A stretch of 64,000 bases of DNA from Acidipropionibacterium timonense (GCF_900605005.1 NZ_LR027558.1:495501-559500); one strand, 5' to 3'. Shown: positions 28,462 to 38,138, counted from the stretch's first letter. Notes: generated from the sequence alone by a model not told the origin. Numbers and translations are program-made.

Positions 28462-29418
28462 TCAGTTCGCGTGCAGGGCCGAGTTGAGGCTCACCTCGGC
28501 GCCCTGACGGCCGAGGACCTTGACGACGCCGGTCGTCGAGTCGCGGATGAAGAGGAGGTCGTCGTGCCCGGACAACTCCCGGGCCTTGACGACACCGCCG
28601 TCGGGCAGGGTGACCTTCGTGCCGGCGGTGACGTAGAGGCCGGCCTCGACGACGCAGTTGTTCCCCAACGAGATGCCCAGCCCGGACTCGGCCCCCAGCA
28701 GGCAGCCCTCGCCGATCGTCACCTGCTCCTTGCCACCGCCGGAGAGGGTGCCCATGATGGACGCCCCACCGCCGATGTCGGAGCCGTTGCCGACGAGCAC
28801 CCCCTGCGAGATGCGGCCCTCGACCATGGACTCACCGAGGGTGCCGGCGTTGAAGTTGACGAAGCCCTCGTGCATGACGGTCGTGCCCTCGGCCAGGTGG
28901 GCACCCAGACGCACCCGGTCGGCATCGCCGATGCGCACCCCGGAGGGCACGACGAAGTCGACCATGCGCGGGAACCTGTCGACGAGCAGGACGATGAACG
29001 GGCTGCGGGTGGCCCTGGTCTCGGCCCGGGCGTGGTCGAGGTCGGCGACGCGGCAGGGGCCGACATTGGTCCACACGTTGTTGGGGAGGACCCCGAAGAT
29101 GCCGTCGAGATTGATGGTGCGCGGTCGGCACAGCCGGTGCGACATGAGGTGCAGACGCAGGTAGGCGTCCGAGACCCCGGACGGGGCGGCGTCGAGATCG
29201 ATGACGGTGCGGACGACCTCCATGCGGACCTTGCGGATGGGGTCGAACCCGCCGTTGACGGACCGCTGCAGGCTCTCGGGAGCCGGCGTGTCGTCCGGAT
29301 CGCCCAGCCGCGGCTCGGGGAACCACGTGTCGAGGACCTCCCCGTCCTCGTGGACGGTGGCCAGGCCCCACCCCCAGGCGGTGCGCGCGGAATGCTGGTC
29401 GGGACTCGTCTGCGTCAT
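28462..29418 (-). CDS. dapD: Tetrahydrodipicolinate N-succinyltransferase
   Basis: A 318-residue enzyme of the actinobacterial DapD type (TIGR03535-like). The central left-handed beta-helix is seen as hexapeptide-like repeats ([41 protein letters not shown]). It transfers succinyl from succinyl-CoA to tetrahydrodipicolinate, the step before dapC. ATG 29418 is set by a TACACT box (complement of 29426-29431) 7 nt upstream with no ribosome binding site. Divergent from dapE. Confidence 0.93.
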   Translation of the reverse strand: MTQTSPDQHSARTAWGWGLATVHEDGEVLDTWFPEPRLGDPDDTPAPESLQRSVNGGFDPIRKVRMEVVRTVIDLDAAPSGVSDAYLRLHLMSHRLCRPRTINLDGIFGVLPNNVWTNVGPCRVADLDHARAETRATRSPFIVLLVDRFPRMVDFVVPSGVRIGDADRVRLGAHLAEGTTVMHEGFVNFNAGTLGESMVEGRISQGVLVGNGSDIGGGASIMGTLSGGGKEQVTIGEGCLLGAESGLGISLGNNCVVEAGLYVTAGTKVTLPDGGVVKARELSGHDDLLFIRDSTTGVVKVLGRQGAEVSLNSALHAN

Positions 29419-29484
29419 GGCCCCGAGTGTATCCAGCCCGGAACGTCGACGACGTGGCCGATTCGACCCCCGTAGAGTGGCCCC
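29419..29484. promoter_or_regulatory. Divergent leaderless promoters of dapD and dapE
   Basis: Only 66 nt separate the two start codons. The -10 boxes TACACT (complement of 29426-29431, dapD) and TAGAGT (29473-29478, dapE) sit 7 and 6 nt from their ATGs. Both messages are therefore predicted to lack a 5' leader, and any regulator bound between them would affect both genes. Confidence 0.6.
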
Positions 29485-30603
29485 ATGACGCTCCATCTCG
29501 ACCCGAGCGACCTGCACGGCCTCTTCCGGCAGATCGTCGACTGCCCCTCCGTCTCGCAGGAGGAGCAGGATCTGGCCGACGCCGTCGAGGCCCTGGTGCG
29601 TGAGGCCGCCCACCTCGAGGTGACCCGGATCGGCAACTGCGTCGTCGCGCGTACCGGGCTCGGCAGGTCGGAACGGGTCGTCATCGCCGGCCACCTCGAC
29701 ACCGTGCCGATCGTCGACAACCTGCCCTCGGTCGTCGAGACCCGACCCGATGGGGACTACCTCGTCGGACGCGGCACCTGCGACATGAAGGGCGGGGTGG
29801 CCGTCGCCCTGTACCTGGCGACCCGACTGGCGGAACCGGTGCGCGACGTCACCTGGGTCTTCTACGAGTGCGAGGAGATCGCCGCCGAGCACAACGGCCT
29901 GGCCCGCATCGCCCGCGAGCGTCCCGAGCTGCTCGACGCCGACCTGGCCATCCTCATGGAACCCACTGACGGGCGGGTCGAGGGAGGGTGTCAGGGGACG
30001 ATGAGGTTCACCCTCAAGGTCGCCGGTCAGGCCGCCCACTCGGCCCGCTCTTGGGCCGGGCACAACGCCATCCACGACCTGGCGCCGATCCTCGAGAAGC
30101 TCACCCGGTGGCAACGCCGCGACCCGCTCGTCGAGGTCGAGGGGCTCACCTTCCACGAGGGACTCAACGCGACGATGCTCTCGGGCGGGGTGGCCGGCAA
30201 CGTCATCCCACCCAGCGCGACGATCCAGATCAATTACCGCTACGCCCCCGACAAGTCCGTCGAGCAGGCCCGGGAGGCCATGGAGGCTCTCTTCGACCGC
30301 TGGCCGATGACGATCCTCGACCTGTCGGCACCCGCGCGGCCCGGCCTGGACCGCCCGCTGGCCCGGTCCTTCGTCGAGGCCGTGGGAACCGAACCCGGCC
30401 CCAAGTACGGGTGGACGGACGTCGCCAGGTTCTCCGAGCTCGGCGTCCCGGCCCTCAACTTCGGTCCCGGTGACGCCCTGTACGCCCACAAGGCCGATGA
30501 GTGCTGTCGGCTCGGGTCGCTCGACGAGTGTCGTCAGGCCCTGGAGACGTGGTTGACCGCGGACAGCTCGGTGACCTGTCAGGACGCAAGGATGGATTCA
30601 TGA
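29485..30603 (+). CDS. dapE: Succinyl-diaminopimelate desuccinylase
   Basis: A 372-residue M20 zinc hydrolase. Metal ligands are visible in GHLDTVP and [10 protein letters not shown], the catalytic glutamate pair is in YECEEIA, and the dimerisation domain contains [15 protein letters not shown]. It removes succinate from N-succinyl-LL-diaminopimelate. The leaderless ATG at 29485 has TAGAGT 6 nt upstream. The stop overlaps the start of the LOG-family gene (ATGA). Confidence 0.93.
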   Translation: MTLHLDPSDLHGLFRQIVDCPSVSQEEQDLADAVEALVREAAHLEVTRIGNCVVARTGLGRSERVVIAGHLDTVPIVDNLPSVVETRPDGDYLVGRGTCDMKGGVAVALYLATRLAEPVRDVTWVFYECEEIAAEHNGLARIARERPELLDADLAILMEPTDGRVEGGCQGTMRFTLKVAGQAAHSARSWAGHNAIHDLAPILEKLTRWQRRDPLVEVEGLTFHEGLNATMLSGGVAGNVIPPSATIQINYRYAPDKSVEQAREAMEALFDRWPMTILDLSAPARPGLDRPLARSFVEAVGTEPGPKYGWTDVARFSELGVPALNFGPGDALYAHKADECCRLGSLDECRQALETWLTADSSVTCQDARMDS

Positions 30604-31352
30604 GCAGTTCCGACTGGGGAGCGCCCGACGGCTCCGACCAGCGCGTCCAGGGGCCGGTCATCCGCCGTCACGGACAGGTGCAGGCGACGACGACCGATCA
30701 GCGCCTTCTCGACACCGCCCCGGACGACTCCTGGGTGCACACCGACCCGTGGCGGGTGCTGCGCATCCAGAGCGAGTTCGTCGAGGGATTCGGGACCCTG
30801 GCCGGGCTGGGCCCGGCGGTGAGCGTCTTCGGGTCGGCGCGCACCGGGCCCGACCATCCCATGTACGCCCTGGCCACCGACATCGGTCGACGGTGTGCCG
30901 AACGCGGCGTGGCCGTCATCACCGGGGGCGGGCCCGGGATCATGGAGGCCGCGAACCTCGGGGCCTCCCGGGCCGGGGGAACCTCGGTCGGCCTGGGCAT
31001 CGAGTTGCCCTTCGAGTCGAGCCTCAACGCCCATGTCAATCTCGGCATCAACTTCCGCTACTTCTTCGTGCGCAAGATGATGTTCGTCAAGTACGCCCAG
31101 GGGTTCGTCGCCCTGCCGGGCGGGTTCGGCACCTTCGACGAGTTCTTCGAGGTGCTCACCCTGCGCCAGACCGGCAAGATGACGGTGGCCCCGGTGGCCC
31201 TCGTCGGCGTCGACTACTGGGCCGGTCTGCTCGGCTGGCTGCGCTCCAGCACGCTGGCCGACCGGTACATCGACGAGGCCGACCTGGACTCGGTCCTCGT
31301 CTCGGACGACCCGGCCGAGGTCGTCGATCACGTCTGTCCCCAGGAGGTCTGA
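30600..31352 (+). CDS. LOG-family protein (TIGR00730 Rossmann fold)
   Basis: A 250-residue protein with the lysine-decarboxylase-like/LOG signature: GGGPGIMEAAN near residue 105 and PGGFGTFDEFFE near 170. LOG enzymes cleave nucleoside 5'-monophosphates to base and ribose 5-phosphate and make free cytokinins in plants and some actinobacteria; many bacterial members have an undefined role. The start ATG overlaps the dapE stop and follows AAGGATGG. In M. tuberculosis Rv1205 sits similarly near dapE. Confidence 0.88.
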   Translation: MSSSDWGAPDGSDQRVQGPVIRRHGQVQATTTDQRLLDTAPDDSWVHTDPWRVLRIQSEFVEGFGTLAGLGPAVSVFGSARTGPDHPMYALATDIGRRCAERGVAVITGGGPGIMEAANLGASRAGGTSVGLGIELPFESSLNAHVNLGINFRYFFVRKMMFVKYAQGFVALPGGFGTFDEFFEVLTLRQTGKMTVAPVALVGVDYWAGLLGWLRSSTLADRYIDEADLDSVLVSDDPAEVVDHVCPQEV

Positions 31353-31643
31353 ATGGTCTGGCTGCTCTGTGCATTCGTCATCGTCATCATCGGGTCGGCG
31401 GTCATGGCGGCATCCGGGAGGTTCGGCGAGGTGCCCGCCGTCGTCGACGACCGTCCGGCTCCCGATCTGCCCGACGGCGACCTGGGCCCCGAGGACGTGC
31501 GGGGCGCCCGGTTCGCCGTCGTCCTGCGCGGGTACTCGATGAGCCAGGTGGACGCCATGCTCGAGCGTCTGGCCGCCCAGATGGCCGGTTCGACCGGTGA
31601 GCAGGAGTTCACCTCCGGCACCGAGGCCGAGGATGCGGAATAA
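31353..31643 (+). CDS. Small membrane protein with DivIVA-type motif
   Basis: A 96-residue protein with one N-terminal membrane helix (about 3-20), an acidic/proline-rich linker and a short motif ARFAVVLRGYSMSQVDAMLERLA, which matches the DivIVA N-terminal (F-x-x-x-x-R-G-Y-x-x-x-Q-V-D) pattern. It may locate at curved membrane or interact with growth-pole proteins. Its ATG is contiguous with the stop of the LOG gene and follows AGGAGGT. Confidence 0.75.
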   Translation: MVWLLCAFVIVIIGSAVMAASGRFGEVPAVVDDRPAPDLPDGDLGPEDVRGARFAVVLRGYSMSQVDAMLERLAAQMAGSTGEQEFTSGTEAEDAE

Positions 31644-31684
31644 TGGACACCGATCCCACTGCCCAGTGAGCGAGGAAGAGTGAC

Positions 31685-31852
31685 ATGGCAGCAATGAAGC
31701 CCCGAACCGGTGACGGCCCCATGGAGGTCACGAAGGAGGGGCGAGGCATCATCATGCGCGTTCCCGTCGATGGAGGTGGCCGTCTGGTCGTCGAGCTCAA
31801 CGCCCAGGAGGCGTCCGAGCTCCTCGAGTGCCTCAAGGGTGTCGTCGGCTGA
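31685..31852 (+). CDS. DUF3117 small protein
   Basis: A 55-residue protein, MAAMKPRTGDGPMEV at the start and LVVELNAQEASELLECLKGVVG-like at the end, matching the very conserved actinobacterial DUF3117 family (M. tuberculosis Rv1211) in length and position beside the glycogen genes. The function is unknown. The reading frame is short and lies between the DivIVA-like gene and a terminator; GAGGAAGAG upstream serves as ribosome binding site. Confidence 0.88.
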   Translation: MAAMKPRTGDGPMEVTKEGRGIIMRVPVDGGGRLVVELNAQEASELLECLKGVVG

Positions 31853-31900
31853 GTCGACGACCCGTCGGCCTCGTGACCGAGTCAGGCGACAACGAACTAG

Positions 31901-31928
31901 GTGAGCCCCGGCTGGTGCCGGGGCTCAC
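31901..31928. terminator. Terminator between DUF3117 and glgA
   Basis: An 11-bp perfect stem (31901-31911 with 31918-31928) around a 6-nt loop, followed by GTCCTTCT. It lies between converging genes and can serve both. Confidence 0.7.
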
Positions 31929-31982
31929 GTCCTTCTGACGGGAAGGCAGTGGATCGTTGGGGGAGAGGTCGGACGGTCCTGG

Positions 31983-33170
31983 TCACCCCTGGTGCCGGGC
32001 GATGGCCTTCCGGTACACCTCGACGGTCTGCTCGGCGATCCTGCGCCAGGAGAAGACGTCGATGCAGCGTTGACGCCCGGCCCGGCCGAAGCTCGCGGCC
32101 CGCTCGGGGTCGCGGGTGAGGTCGTTGATCCGCTGGGCGAAGGCGGCCTCGAAGGAGGCGATCTCCTGGGGCGTCGAGTCATTGGTCGGCACGCCCGGCA
32201 CGAGGAATCCGGTCTCTCCGTCGACGACGACCTCGGGGATACCGCCGACCGCCGACGCGACGACCGGCGTCGAGCAGGCCATGGCCTCGAGGTTGACGAT
32301 GCCCAGGGGCTCGTACACCGACGGGCAGGCGAAGACGGTGGCGGCCGACAGCACCTGGCGCACGTCGGCCCGCGGCAGCATCTCGGCGACCCGGATGACC
32401 GGGGCGGTCCGCTTCGACTGCAGCGAGGCGAAGGCTTCCTCGAACTGGGCGGCGATCTCGGGGGTGTCGGCAGCGCCGGCCAGGAGGACCACCTGGGTGG
32501 TGGGGTCGAGTTGCTCGGCGGCGCGCACGAGGTGCACCAGACCCTTCTGGCGGGTGATCCGGCCGACGAAGACGACCGAGGGCGCGTGCGGGTCCATGCC
32601 GATCCGGGTGCAGACGTCGGTCTCGGTGACCGGGTGGAACTCCTCGGTGTCGACGCCGTTGCGCACGACGTGCACCTTGTCGGGGTCCAGCTCGGGGTAG
32701 GCGGCCAGGACGTCGCGGCGCATACCCGAGGAGACGGCGATGACGGCGTCGGCGGCGTCGTAGGCGCTGCGCTCGGCCCACGACGACAGCCGGTAGCCGC
32801 CGCCGAGCTGCTCGGCCTTCCACGGCCGGTCAGGCTCCAGCGAATGGGCGCTGACGACGTGCGGGACGTCCCGGTAGATGCTCGTGAGCAGGCCAGCCAG
32901 GTTGGCGTACCACGTGTGGGAGTGGACGAGGTCGACGTCCTCGGGGACGGCCGCCACCATGGACAGGTTGGCGCCGAAGACCCGCAGGGCTGCGTTGGCT
33001 CCCTCGGGGTAGGTCTCGGGGTGGGCGGTGACGCCCTCCCGGGGCTGTCCCATGCACTGCACGTCGACGTCGACGAGTTCACGCAGCTGGGGGACGAGTT
33101 GGGCGACGTGGACGCCGGCGCCGCCGTAGATGGTCGGTGGGTACTCACGGGTGAGGATGGACACCTTCAT
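31983..33170 (-). CDS. glgA: Glycogen synthase / alpha-glucan glycosyltransferase, actinobacterial type
   Basis: A 395-residue GT4 glycosyltransferase. The N-terminus reads KVSILTREYPPTIYGGAGVH, and GRITRQKG and the nucleotide-sugar site PSVYEPLGIVNLEAMA (catalytic E-x7-E) follow. It belongs to the corynebacterial/mycobacterial GlgA group (TIGR02149-like); the mycobacterial member GlgM makes maltose 1-phosphate from ADP-glucose, so the exact acceptor is open. It is divergent from glgC, which makes its donor. ATG 33170 has no clear ribosome binding site. Confidence 0.88.
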   Translation of the reverse strand: MKVSILTREYPPTIYGGAGVHVAQLVPQLRELVDVDVQCMGQPREGVTAHPETYPEGANAALRVFGANLSMVAAVPEDVDLVHSHTWYANLAGLLTSIYRDVPHVVSAHSLEPDRPWKAEQLGGGYRLSSWAERSAYDAADAVIAVSSGMRRDVLAAYPELDPDKVHVVRNGVDTEEFHPVTETDVCTRIGMDPHAPSVVFVGRITRQKGLVHLVRAAEQLDPTTQVVLLAGAADTPEIAAQFEEAFASLQSKRTAPVIRVAEMLPRADVRQVLSAATVFACPSVYEPLGIVNLEAMACSTPVVASAVGGIPEVVVDGETGFLVPGVPTNDSTPQEIASFEAAFAQRINDLTRDPERAASFGRAGRQRCIDVFSWRRIAEQTVEVYRKAIARHQG

Positions 33171-33264
33171 GAGCGAATGGTCCCACACCCGGTTGGCTCG
33201 CGCGGGTCGGGAGCGGATCTTCATCCGTGCGATGAACAACAGGGTGAAGATTGGGGTGCCCTGC

Positions 33265-33293
33265 TTGTGGTCGGACCCGTTCGGGCATAGGTT
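33265..33293 (+). promoter_or_regulatory. Leaderless glgC promoter
   Basis: TTGTGG (33265-33270), a 17-nt spacer and TAGGTT (33288-33293). The ATG at 33300 begins 7 nt after the -10 box, so transcription should start at or next to the A of ATG. No Shine-Dalgarno sequence is present. Confidence 0.6.
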
Positions 33294-33299
33294 TTTCCC

Positions 33300-34526
33300 A
33301 TGGCAACGTCGCATGCGAAGGTGCTCTCCATCGTCCTGGCGGGTGGCGAGGGCAAGCGCCTCATGCCCTTGACGATGGACCGCGCCAAGCCGGCCGTCCC
33401 CTTCGGGGGGACCTACCGGCTCATCGATTTCGTCCTGTCCAATCTCGTGAACTCCGATCTCACGCGGATCGCCGTCCTCACGCAGTACAAGTCACACTCC
33501 CTCGACCGGCACATCTCGCTCACGTGGCGGATGAGCACCATGCTCGGCAACTACGTCACCCCGGTCCCGGCCCAGCAGCGGCTCGGGCCGCGCTGGTTCC
33601 AGGGCAGCGCCGACGCGATCTACCAGTCGCTCAACCTCATCACCGACCAGGACCCCGACTACGTCGTCGTCTTCGGTGCCGACAACATCTACCGGATGGA
33701 CGTCGAGCAGATGCTCCAGGCGCACATCGACTCGGGGCTGAGTTGCACGGTGGCCGGCATCCGCGTCCCGCGCAAGGACGCCTCCGCCTTCGGCATCATC
33801 GACGCCGACGAGAACCACCGGATCCGCGAGTTCCTCGAGAAGCCGAAGGACCCGCCGGGTCTGGCCGACTCTCCCGACGAGTCCTTCGCCTCGATGGGCA
33901 ACTACATCTTCAGCCGGGACTCGCTCGTGCAGGCCCTCTTCGACGACTCGAAGGATCCCGAGTCGCGTCACGACATGGGCGGCGACATCATCCCGCGGTT
34001 CGTCCGGGCCCACGACGCGCAGGTCTACGACTTCCGCGACAACAAGGTGCCCGGTGCCACCGACAAGGACCAGGACTACTGGCGCGACGTCGGCACCATC
34101 GACGCCTACCACGACGCCCACATGGACCTGGTCTCGGTCGAGCCCGAGTTCAACCTGTACAACCCCGACTGGCCCATCTGGACCCAGCAGGAACAGGCTC
34201 CCGGGGCGAAGTTCGTCATGCGCGGTTCCTGCGACGACACCCTGGTGTCGGCCGGGTGCATCATCTCGGGCACCGACATCTACCGGACGGTGCTCGGGCC
34301 GCGGGTGCGGATCGAACGGTGGGCGCGGGTCGACGAGGCCATCCTCATGAACAACGTCAAGATCGGGTCGAACGCGACGGTGCACCGTGCGATCCTCGAC
34401 AAGAACGTCGTCGTCCCCGACGGTGCCCAGGTCGGGGTCGACCACGAGCACGACCGTGCCCGCGGGTTCACCGTCTCACCGACCGGCATCACGGTGGTCG
34501 GCAAGGGGATCACGGTCCCGTACTGA
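33300..34526 (+). CDS. glgC: Glucose-1-phosphate adenylyltransferase
   Basis: A 408-residue ADP-glucose pyrophosphorylase. It has the N-terminal nucleotide motif [25 protein letters not shown] (region 12-36), the substrate segment FLEKPKDPP with its catalytic lysine, and a C-terminal beta-helix. It makes ADP-glucose from ATP and glucose 1-phosphate, the committed step of glycogen synthesis, and is normally controlled allosterically. The leaderless ATG at 33300 is supported by the promoter at 33265-33293. A 14-bp stem terminator follows at 34576. Confidence 0.94.
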   Translation: MATSHAKVLSIVLAGGEGKRLMPLTMDRAKPAVPFGGTYRLIDFVLSNLVNSDLTRIAVLTQYKSHSLDRHISLTWRMSTMLGNYVTPVPAQQRLGPRWFQGSADAIYQSLNLITDQDPDYVVVFGADNIYRMDVEQMLQAHIDSGLSCTVAGIRVPRKDASAFGIIDADENHRIREFLEKPKDPPGLADSPDESFASMGNYIFSRDSLVQALFDDSKDPESRHDMGGDIIPRFVRAHDAQVYDFRDNKVPGATDKDQDYWRDVGTIDAYHDAHMDLVSVEPEFNLYNPDWPIWTQQEQAPGAKFVMRGSCDDTLVSAGCIISGTDIYRTVLGPRVRIERWARVDEAILMNNVKIGSNATVHRAILDKNVVVPDGAQVGVDHEHDRARGFTVSPTGITVVGKGITVPY

Positions 34527-34575
34527 CCGGTCCCCGGGCCGAGGCCTCACGTCGGCGACGACACGTCACTCAGGA

Positions 34576-34607
34576 CGGTGCCCCGCAGGAGATCCTGCGG
34601 GGCACCG
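34576..34607. terminator. Terminator between glgC and O-methyltransferase
   Basis: A perfect 14-bp stem (34576-34589 with 34594-34607) and 4-nt loop between two converging genes, likely bidirectional. Confidence 0.72.
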
Positions 34608-34642
34608 GTGCGCGATGGGGACCGGGGACGGGCCGTCCGGCG

Positions 34643-35296
34643 TCACTCCTTGACGGCCAGCAGCAGCCCGCCGCCGACCGGCACGAGGACCGACGTGAAC
34701 TCCTCGGTGTCCTGCACCGAGTCGAGGGTCTCGCGCATGATGAGGGTCTCGTCGTCCTCGTTGCCCGGGTCGGCGACATGGTTGTCGGCGAGGGCGTCGT
34801 TGACGACGACGACCCCGCCGTGGCGCAGCAGTCGCAGGGCCTGGGAGACGTACTCGACGTACTCCAGGCGGTCGCCGTTGACGAGGACGAGGTCGTAGGC
34901 GCCGTCACGCAGCTTGGGGAGCACCTCGAGCGGGTCGCTGGCGATGGGGCGGAACCGGTTCGACCGGATCCGGGCAGCGGCGACCGCGCGTCGTGCGGCG
35001 GTCTGCCGTTCCGCATCGGGGTCGACGCTGGTGAGCACTCCCTGCTCGTCCATGCCCTCGAGCAGCGCCAGGGCGGTGACGCCGGCGTCGGTGCCGATCT
35101 CGACGACGGCGTGAGCTCCGATGGACCGGGCCAGGAAGCCGAGGAAGGACGTCGTCCCCGGACCGGCGGGGGACCATCCGTCGTCGGCGGCGGACTCACG
35201 GGCGGCAGCCAGGGCCTCCGAGGGCGCGACGAAACCCTCGGCGTACTCCCAGGAACGCTCGTCGGGGCAGGACGGGGTGCGCTGTGCAGGACTCAC
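34643..35296 (-). CDS. SAM-dependent O-methyltransferase (Rv1220c-like)
   Basis: A 217-residue class I methyltransferase of the O-MT family 3 type. The SAM motif VVEIGTDAGVTALALL is near residue 64, the acidic loop is SVDPDA, and the NDALADN segment corresponds to the metal/catalytic region of catechol-type O-methyltransferases. The substrate is unknown. GTG 35296 is chosen because TAGGCT (complement of 35303-35308) stands 6 nt upstream, giving a leaderless start. M. tuberculosis has the homologous gene next to sigE; here dapA takes that place. Confidence 0.85.
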   Translation of the reverse strand: MSPAQRTPSCPDERSWEYAEGFVAPSEALAAARESAADDGWSPAGPGTTSFLGFLARSIGAHAVVEIGTDAGVTALALLEGMDEQGVLTSVDPDAERQTAARRAVAAARIRSNRFRPIASDPLEVLPKLRDGAYDLVLVNGDRLEYVEYVSQALRLLRHGGVVVVNDALADNHVADPGNEDDETLIMRETLDSVQDTEEFTSVLVPVGGGLLLAVKE

Positions 35297-35446
35297 GGAC
35301 TCAGCCTAGCCGTCCACGGTGGTGCTGGAGCATCGACCCGGACACACCGGTGATGAGAGCGGTCCCAGGGGGCGGGCTCGTTAGCATGGAGGGGTCCGTG
35401 TTCCGTCCGGACGTCCCGAGGGACGCCCGGGGTGCACAACATGTAC

Positions 35447-35456
35447 GCGTATACGC
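35447..35456. repeat. Palindrome upstream of dapA
   Basis: GCGTATACGC is a perfect 10-bp palindrome 20 nt before the dapA start, in a locally AT-richer stretch. It could be an operator site. Confidence 0.35.
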
Positions 35457-35475
35457 ACAAGGAAGGCGTGCTGCG

Positions 35476-36357
35476 ATGTCCGAGCCCGTGTTCGGTCGTC
35501 TCCTGACGGCCATGGTGACCCCGATGACCGAGGATCTGGCGGTCGATCTCGACCGCGCCGCCGAGTTGGCGGCCCGGCTCGTCGACGAGCAGTGCTGCGA
35601 TGCCCTCGTCATCAACGGGACGACCGGCGAGTCACCGACCACCACCGACGAGGAGAAGGCGGACCTCGTGCGGGCGACCAAGGAGGCCGTCGGCGACCGG
35701 GCGCAGATCATCGCCGGAGTCGGCACGAACGTCACCTCGCACACCGTCGAGCTCGCCCGGCAAGCCGAGCAGGCAGGCGCCGACGGACTGCTCGTCGTCG
35801 CCCCGTACTACTCGAAGCCTCCCCAGGCCGGGCTCCTCGAGCACTTCACCCGGGCCGCCGACGCCACCGACCTGCCCGTCATGATCTACGACATCCCCGG
35901 ACGTACCGGGACCGCCGTCGAGACCGAGACCCTCGTGCGTCTGGCCGATCATCCGCGGATCGTCGCCGTCAAGGACGCCAAGGGCCAGGTCGTCGAGTCG
36001 GCCAAGGTCATGGCCCGCACGACTCTGGCCTACTACTCCGGGGACGACGCCATCACCCCAGCCCTGCTGGCCGTCGGGGGGGTCGGCGTCGTCGGCACCT
36101 CCACCCACTTCACCGGGCGACGGATGAAGGAGGTCATCGAGGGCTACGTCGAGGGGCGGCAGGACGAGGCCCTGACGATCTACCGGGAGATCCTGCCCGT
36201 GCTCACCGGGGTGTTCGCCGCCCAGGGCGTCGTCATGGTCAAGGCCGGGTTGGCCCACCAGGGATTCCCGGTCGGGTCGGTGCGTCTGCCGCTCGTGCCC
36301 GCCACCGATGAGCAGGCGTCGACCTTCGCCGAGTTGCTCGACCGCGTCGACCTGTGA
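35476..36357 (+). CDS. dapA: 4-hydroxy-tetrahydrodipicolinate synthase
   Basis: A 293-residue TIM-barrel aldolase of the DHDPS family. Visible are INGTTGESPTTTDEE (threonines and substrate loop), APYYSKPPQAG with its tyrosine, YDIPGRTG, and the Schiff-base lysine in VAVKDAKG. It condenses pyruvate with aspartate semialdehyde, opening the lysine/diaminopimelate branch. With dapC, dapD and dapE in the same 10 kb, four of the pathway enzymes are here. ATG 35476 follows GGAAGG and fits family starts. Confidence 0.92.
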   Translation: MSEPVFGRLLTAMVTPMTEDLAVDLDRAAELAARLVDEQCCDALVINGTTGESPTTTDEEKADLVRATKEAVGDRAQIIAGVGTNVTSHTVELARQAEQAGADGLLVVAPYYSKPPQAGLLEHFTRAADATDLPVMIYDIPGRTGTAVETETLVRLADHPRIVAVKDAKGQVVESAKVMARTTLAYYSGDDAITPALLAVGGVGVVGTSTHFTGRRMKEVIEGYVEGRQDEALTIYREILPVLTGVFAAQGVVMVKAGLAHQGFPVGSVRLPLVPATDEQASTFAELLDRVDL

Positions 36358-36398
36358 CCTCGGCGGGCAGCGCGCGGCGCGCACCCGGCCGTCGGAAG

Positions 36399-36404
36399 TA
36401 GAGT
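36399..36404 (+). promoter_or_regulatory. -10 box of leaderless tatB
   Basis: TAGAGT ends 7 nt before the tatB ATG; no ribosome binding site is present. Confidence 0.55.
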
Positions 36405-36411
36405 CTGACCC

Positions 36412-36804
36412 ATGTCCTCAGTCTCGCCCACGGAGATCGCGGTCCTGCTTCTCCTGGCCGTGCTCATGTTCGGCCCCGAGAAGCTGCCCGAGTACGCCCG
36501 GAAGGCTGCCCGGGTGGTGTACTACCTGCGCAACGTCGCCAACAGCACGCGCGACCAGCTGCGCAACGAGCTCGGCCCCGAGTTCGCCGACCTCGACTAC
36601 CGTGACCTCAACCCCAAGGTCTTCGTCCGCAAGCATCTGCTCGACGGCATGCAGGACGACATCGACGAGATCCGTGAGGACCTGCGCGAGGTGCGCTCCG
36701 ACCTCGACCTGCGCTCGACGACGCCGTCGACCCCGGAATCGCCGGTCGTCGAGGAGACCCCCGAGCTGGTCGCCGTCACCCCCTTCGACGACGAGGCGAC
36801 GTGA
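36412..36804 (+). CDS. tatB: Sec-independent (Tat) protein translocase TatB
   Basis: A 130-residue membrane protein. One short N-terminal helix is followed by the hallmark FGPEKLPE hinge and an amphipathic helix, then an acidic coiled region (LLDGMQDDIDEIREDLREV) and a Pro/Thr/Glu-rich tail. It works with TatC to receive folded, twin-arginine proteins for export. The length and glutamate-rich helix favour TatB over TatA. tatA and tatC are not in the window. M. tuberculosis Rv1224 lies in the same position relative to mrp. Confidence 0.9.
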   Translation: MSSVSPTEIAVLLLLAVLMFGPEKLPEYARKAARVVYYLRNVANSTRDQLRNELGPEFADLDYRDLNPKVFVRKHLLDGMQDDIDEIREDLREVRSDLDLRSTTPSTPESPVVEETPELVAVTPFDDEAT

Positions 36805-36832
36805 GCACCGACGACATCCTCGGGACATGACG

Positions 36833-36865
36833 GGACCCCGGATCGGCCAGGCCGACCCGGGGTCC
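36833..36865. terminator. Terminator between tatB and mrp
   Basis: A 15-bp stem with one mismatch closing on a 3-nt loop, between converging genes. Confidence 0.65.
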
Positions 36866-36878
36866 GGTGCGTCGGGGG

Positions 36879-38039
36879 TCAGTGGGAGGTGGGGGAGACG
36901 CCCAGGTGCATCCCGGCCAGCCCGCGCGGGCGTGAGTCGATGGTCGACGCGAGCTCGGCGATGGCCTTGGCCGCCGGCGACTCCGGATGAGCCAGGACGA
37001 TGGGATCGCCCTCGTCCCCGCCGCGTCGCAGCTCGACGTCCATGGGGATCTGGGCCAGCAGCGGCACCTGCGTGCCGAGTCGCTTCGACAGGGCGTCGGC
37101 CGCCCCCTGGCCGCCACCGGAGCCGAAGAGGTCGATGCGGTACTCCTTGCCGGTGTCGGGAGCGGTGAAGGCCAACCACGACATGTTCTCGACGACGCCG
37201 ATGACCTTCTGGTGCATGATCGCGGCCATGGTGCCGGCCCGCTCGGCGACCTCGGAGGCCGCGGCCTGCGGGGTGGTGATGACGAGCACCTCGGCATTGG
37301 GGATCTTCTGCCCCAGGCTCATGGCGATGTCGCCGGTGCCCGGGGGCAGGTCGAGCAGGAGGTAGTCGAGGTCGCCCCAGTGGACGTCGGCCAGCAGCTG
37401 GGTGAGGGCCCGGTCGAGGATGGGTCCGCGCCAGGCGATGACGTCGTCCCGGTTGGGCTTCATCATGCCGACGCTGATCGTCTTGATGCCGAGGGTCGGC
37501 ACCGGCAGGAGGATGTCGTCCAGCGGCGTGGGGCGGGCGTCACCGACGCCGAGCATGTCGGGGATCGAGTGGCCGTAGATGTCGGCGTCGAGCAGGCCGA
37601 CCGAGCGACCGAGTTCCGAGAGGGCCAGCGCCAGGTTGACGGTGAGTGACGACTTGCCGACGCCGCCCTTGCCGGAGGCCACGGCGATGACCTTCGTCGT
37701 CGACCCCGGCTCCGCGAAGGGGATGACCCGCTCCGGCACGCCTCCGCGCAGGGCGGTGCGCACCGCTGCGCGTTGCTCGTCGGTCATCGTGCCCAGCTCG
37801 ACGTGCACCCCGCGCACCCCCTCGACCGCTTCGACGGCCTTGGTGACGTTCTCACGCAGGGTCGTCTTGAGGGGGCATCCGGCGACGGTGAGGAGGATGC
37901 GGACCGACGCGCGGCCGGTCTCGTCCACCGTGATCTCGTCGACCATGCCCAGGTCGGTGATGGGGCGCCTGATCTCCGGGTCGTCCACGTGCGACAGGGC
38001 CTCGCGGATGGCCGGGACAAGCGGGTTCTCGCTGCTCAT
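36879..38039 (-). CDS. mrp: Mrp/NBP35-family iron-sulfur cluster carrier ATPase
   Basis: A 386-residue protein. The N-terminal MIP18/DUF59 domain (about 5-85, with the cysteine of AGCPLK) is joined to a P-loop ATPase with the deviant Walker A SGKGGVGKSS near residue 118 and LLLDLPPGTGD. It lacks the C-terminal CxxC pair seen in many Mrp proteins, as do many actinobacterial ones. Such proteins assemble or carry Fe-S clusters for apo-enzymes. ATG 38039 is chosen; a TAGACA box 7 nt upstream hints at a leaderless start. Confidence 0.9.
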   Translation of the reverse strand: MSSENPLVPAIREALSHVDDPEIRRPITDLGMVDEITVDETGRASVRILLTVAGCPLKTTLRENVTKAVEAVEGVRGVHVELGTMTDEQRAAVRTALRGGVPERVIPFAEPGSTTKVIAVASGKGGVGKSSLTVNLALALSELGRSVGLLDADIYGHSIPDMLGVGDARPTPLDDILLPVPTLGIKTISVGMMKPNRDDVIAWRGPILDRALTQLLADVHWGDLDYLLLDLPPGTGDIAMSLGQKIPNAEVLVITTPQAAASEVAERAGTMAAIMHQKVIGVVENMSWLAFTAPDTGKEYRIDLFGSGGGQGAADALSKRLGTQVPLLAQIPMDVELRRGGDEGDPIVLAHPESPAAKAIAELASTIDSRPRGLAGMHLGVSPTSH

Positions 38040-38138
38040 GAGGACTTGTCTACACACGCGGGCGGGGTGGGGCAAGTTCGTCCACCGCGGGCCGATCCGG
38101 CCGGGTGCCCGCAGGTCCAAGGACCCGATGGCCGGTTC

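Noticed and set aside
30579..31694. A 371-codon minus-strand frame across the LOG and DivIVA-like genes
   Set aside because: Antisense to overlapping, well-started plus-strand genes; composition typical of shadows.
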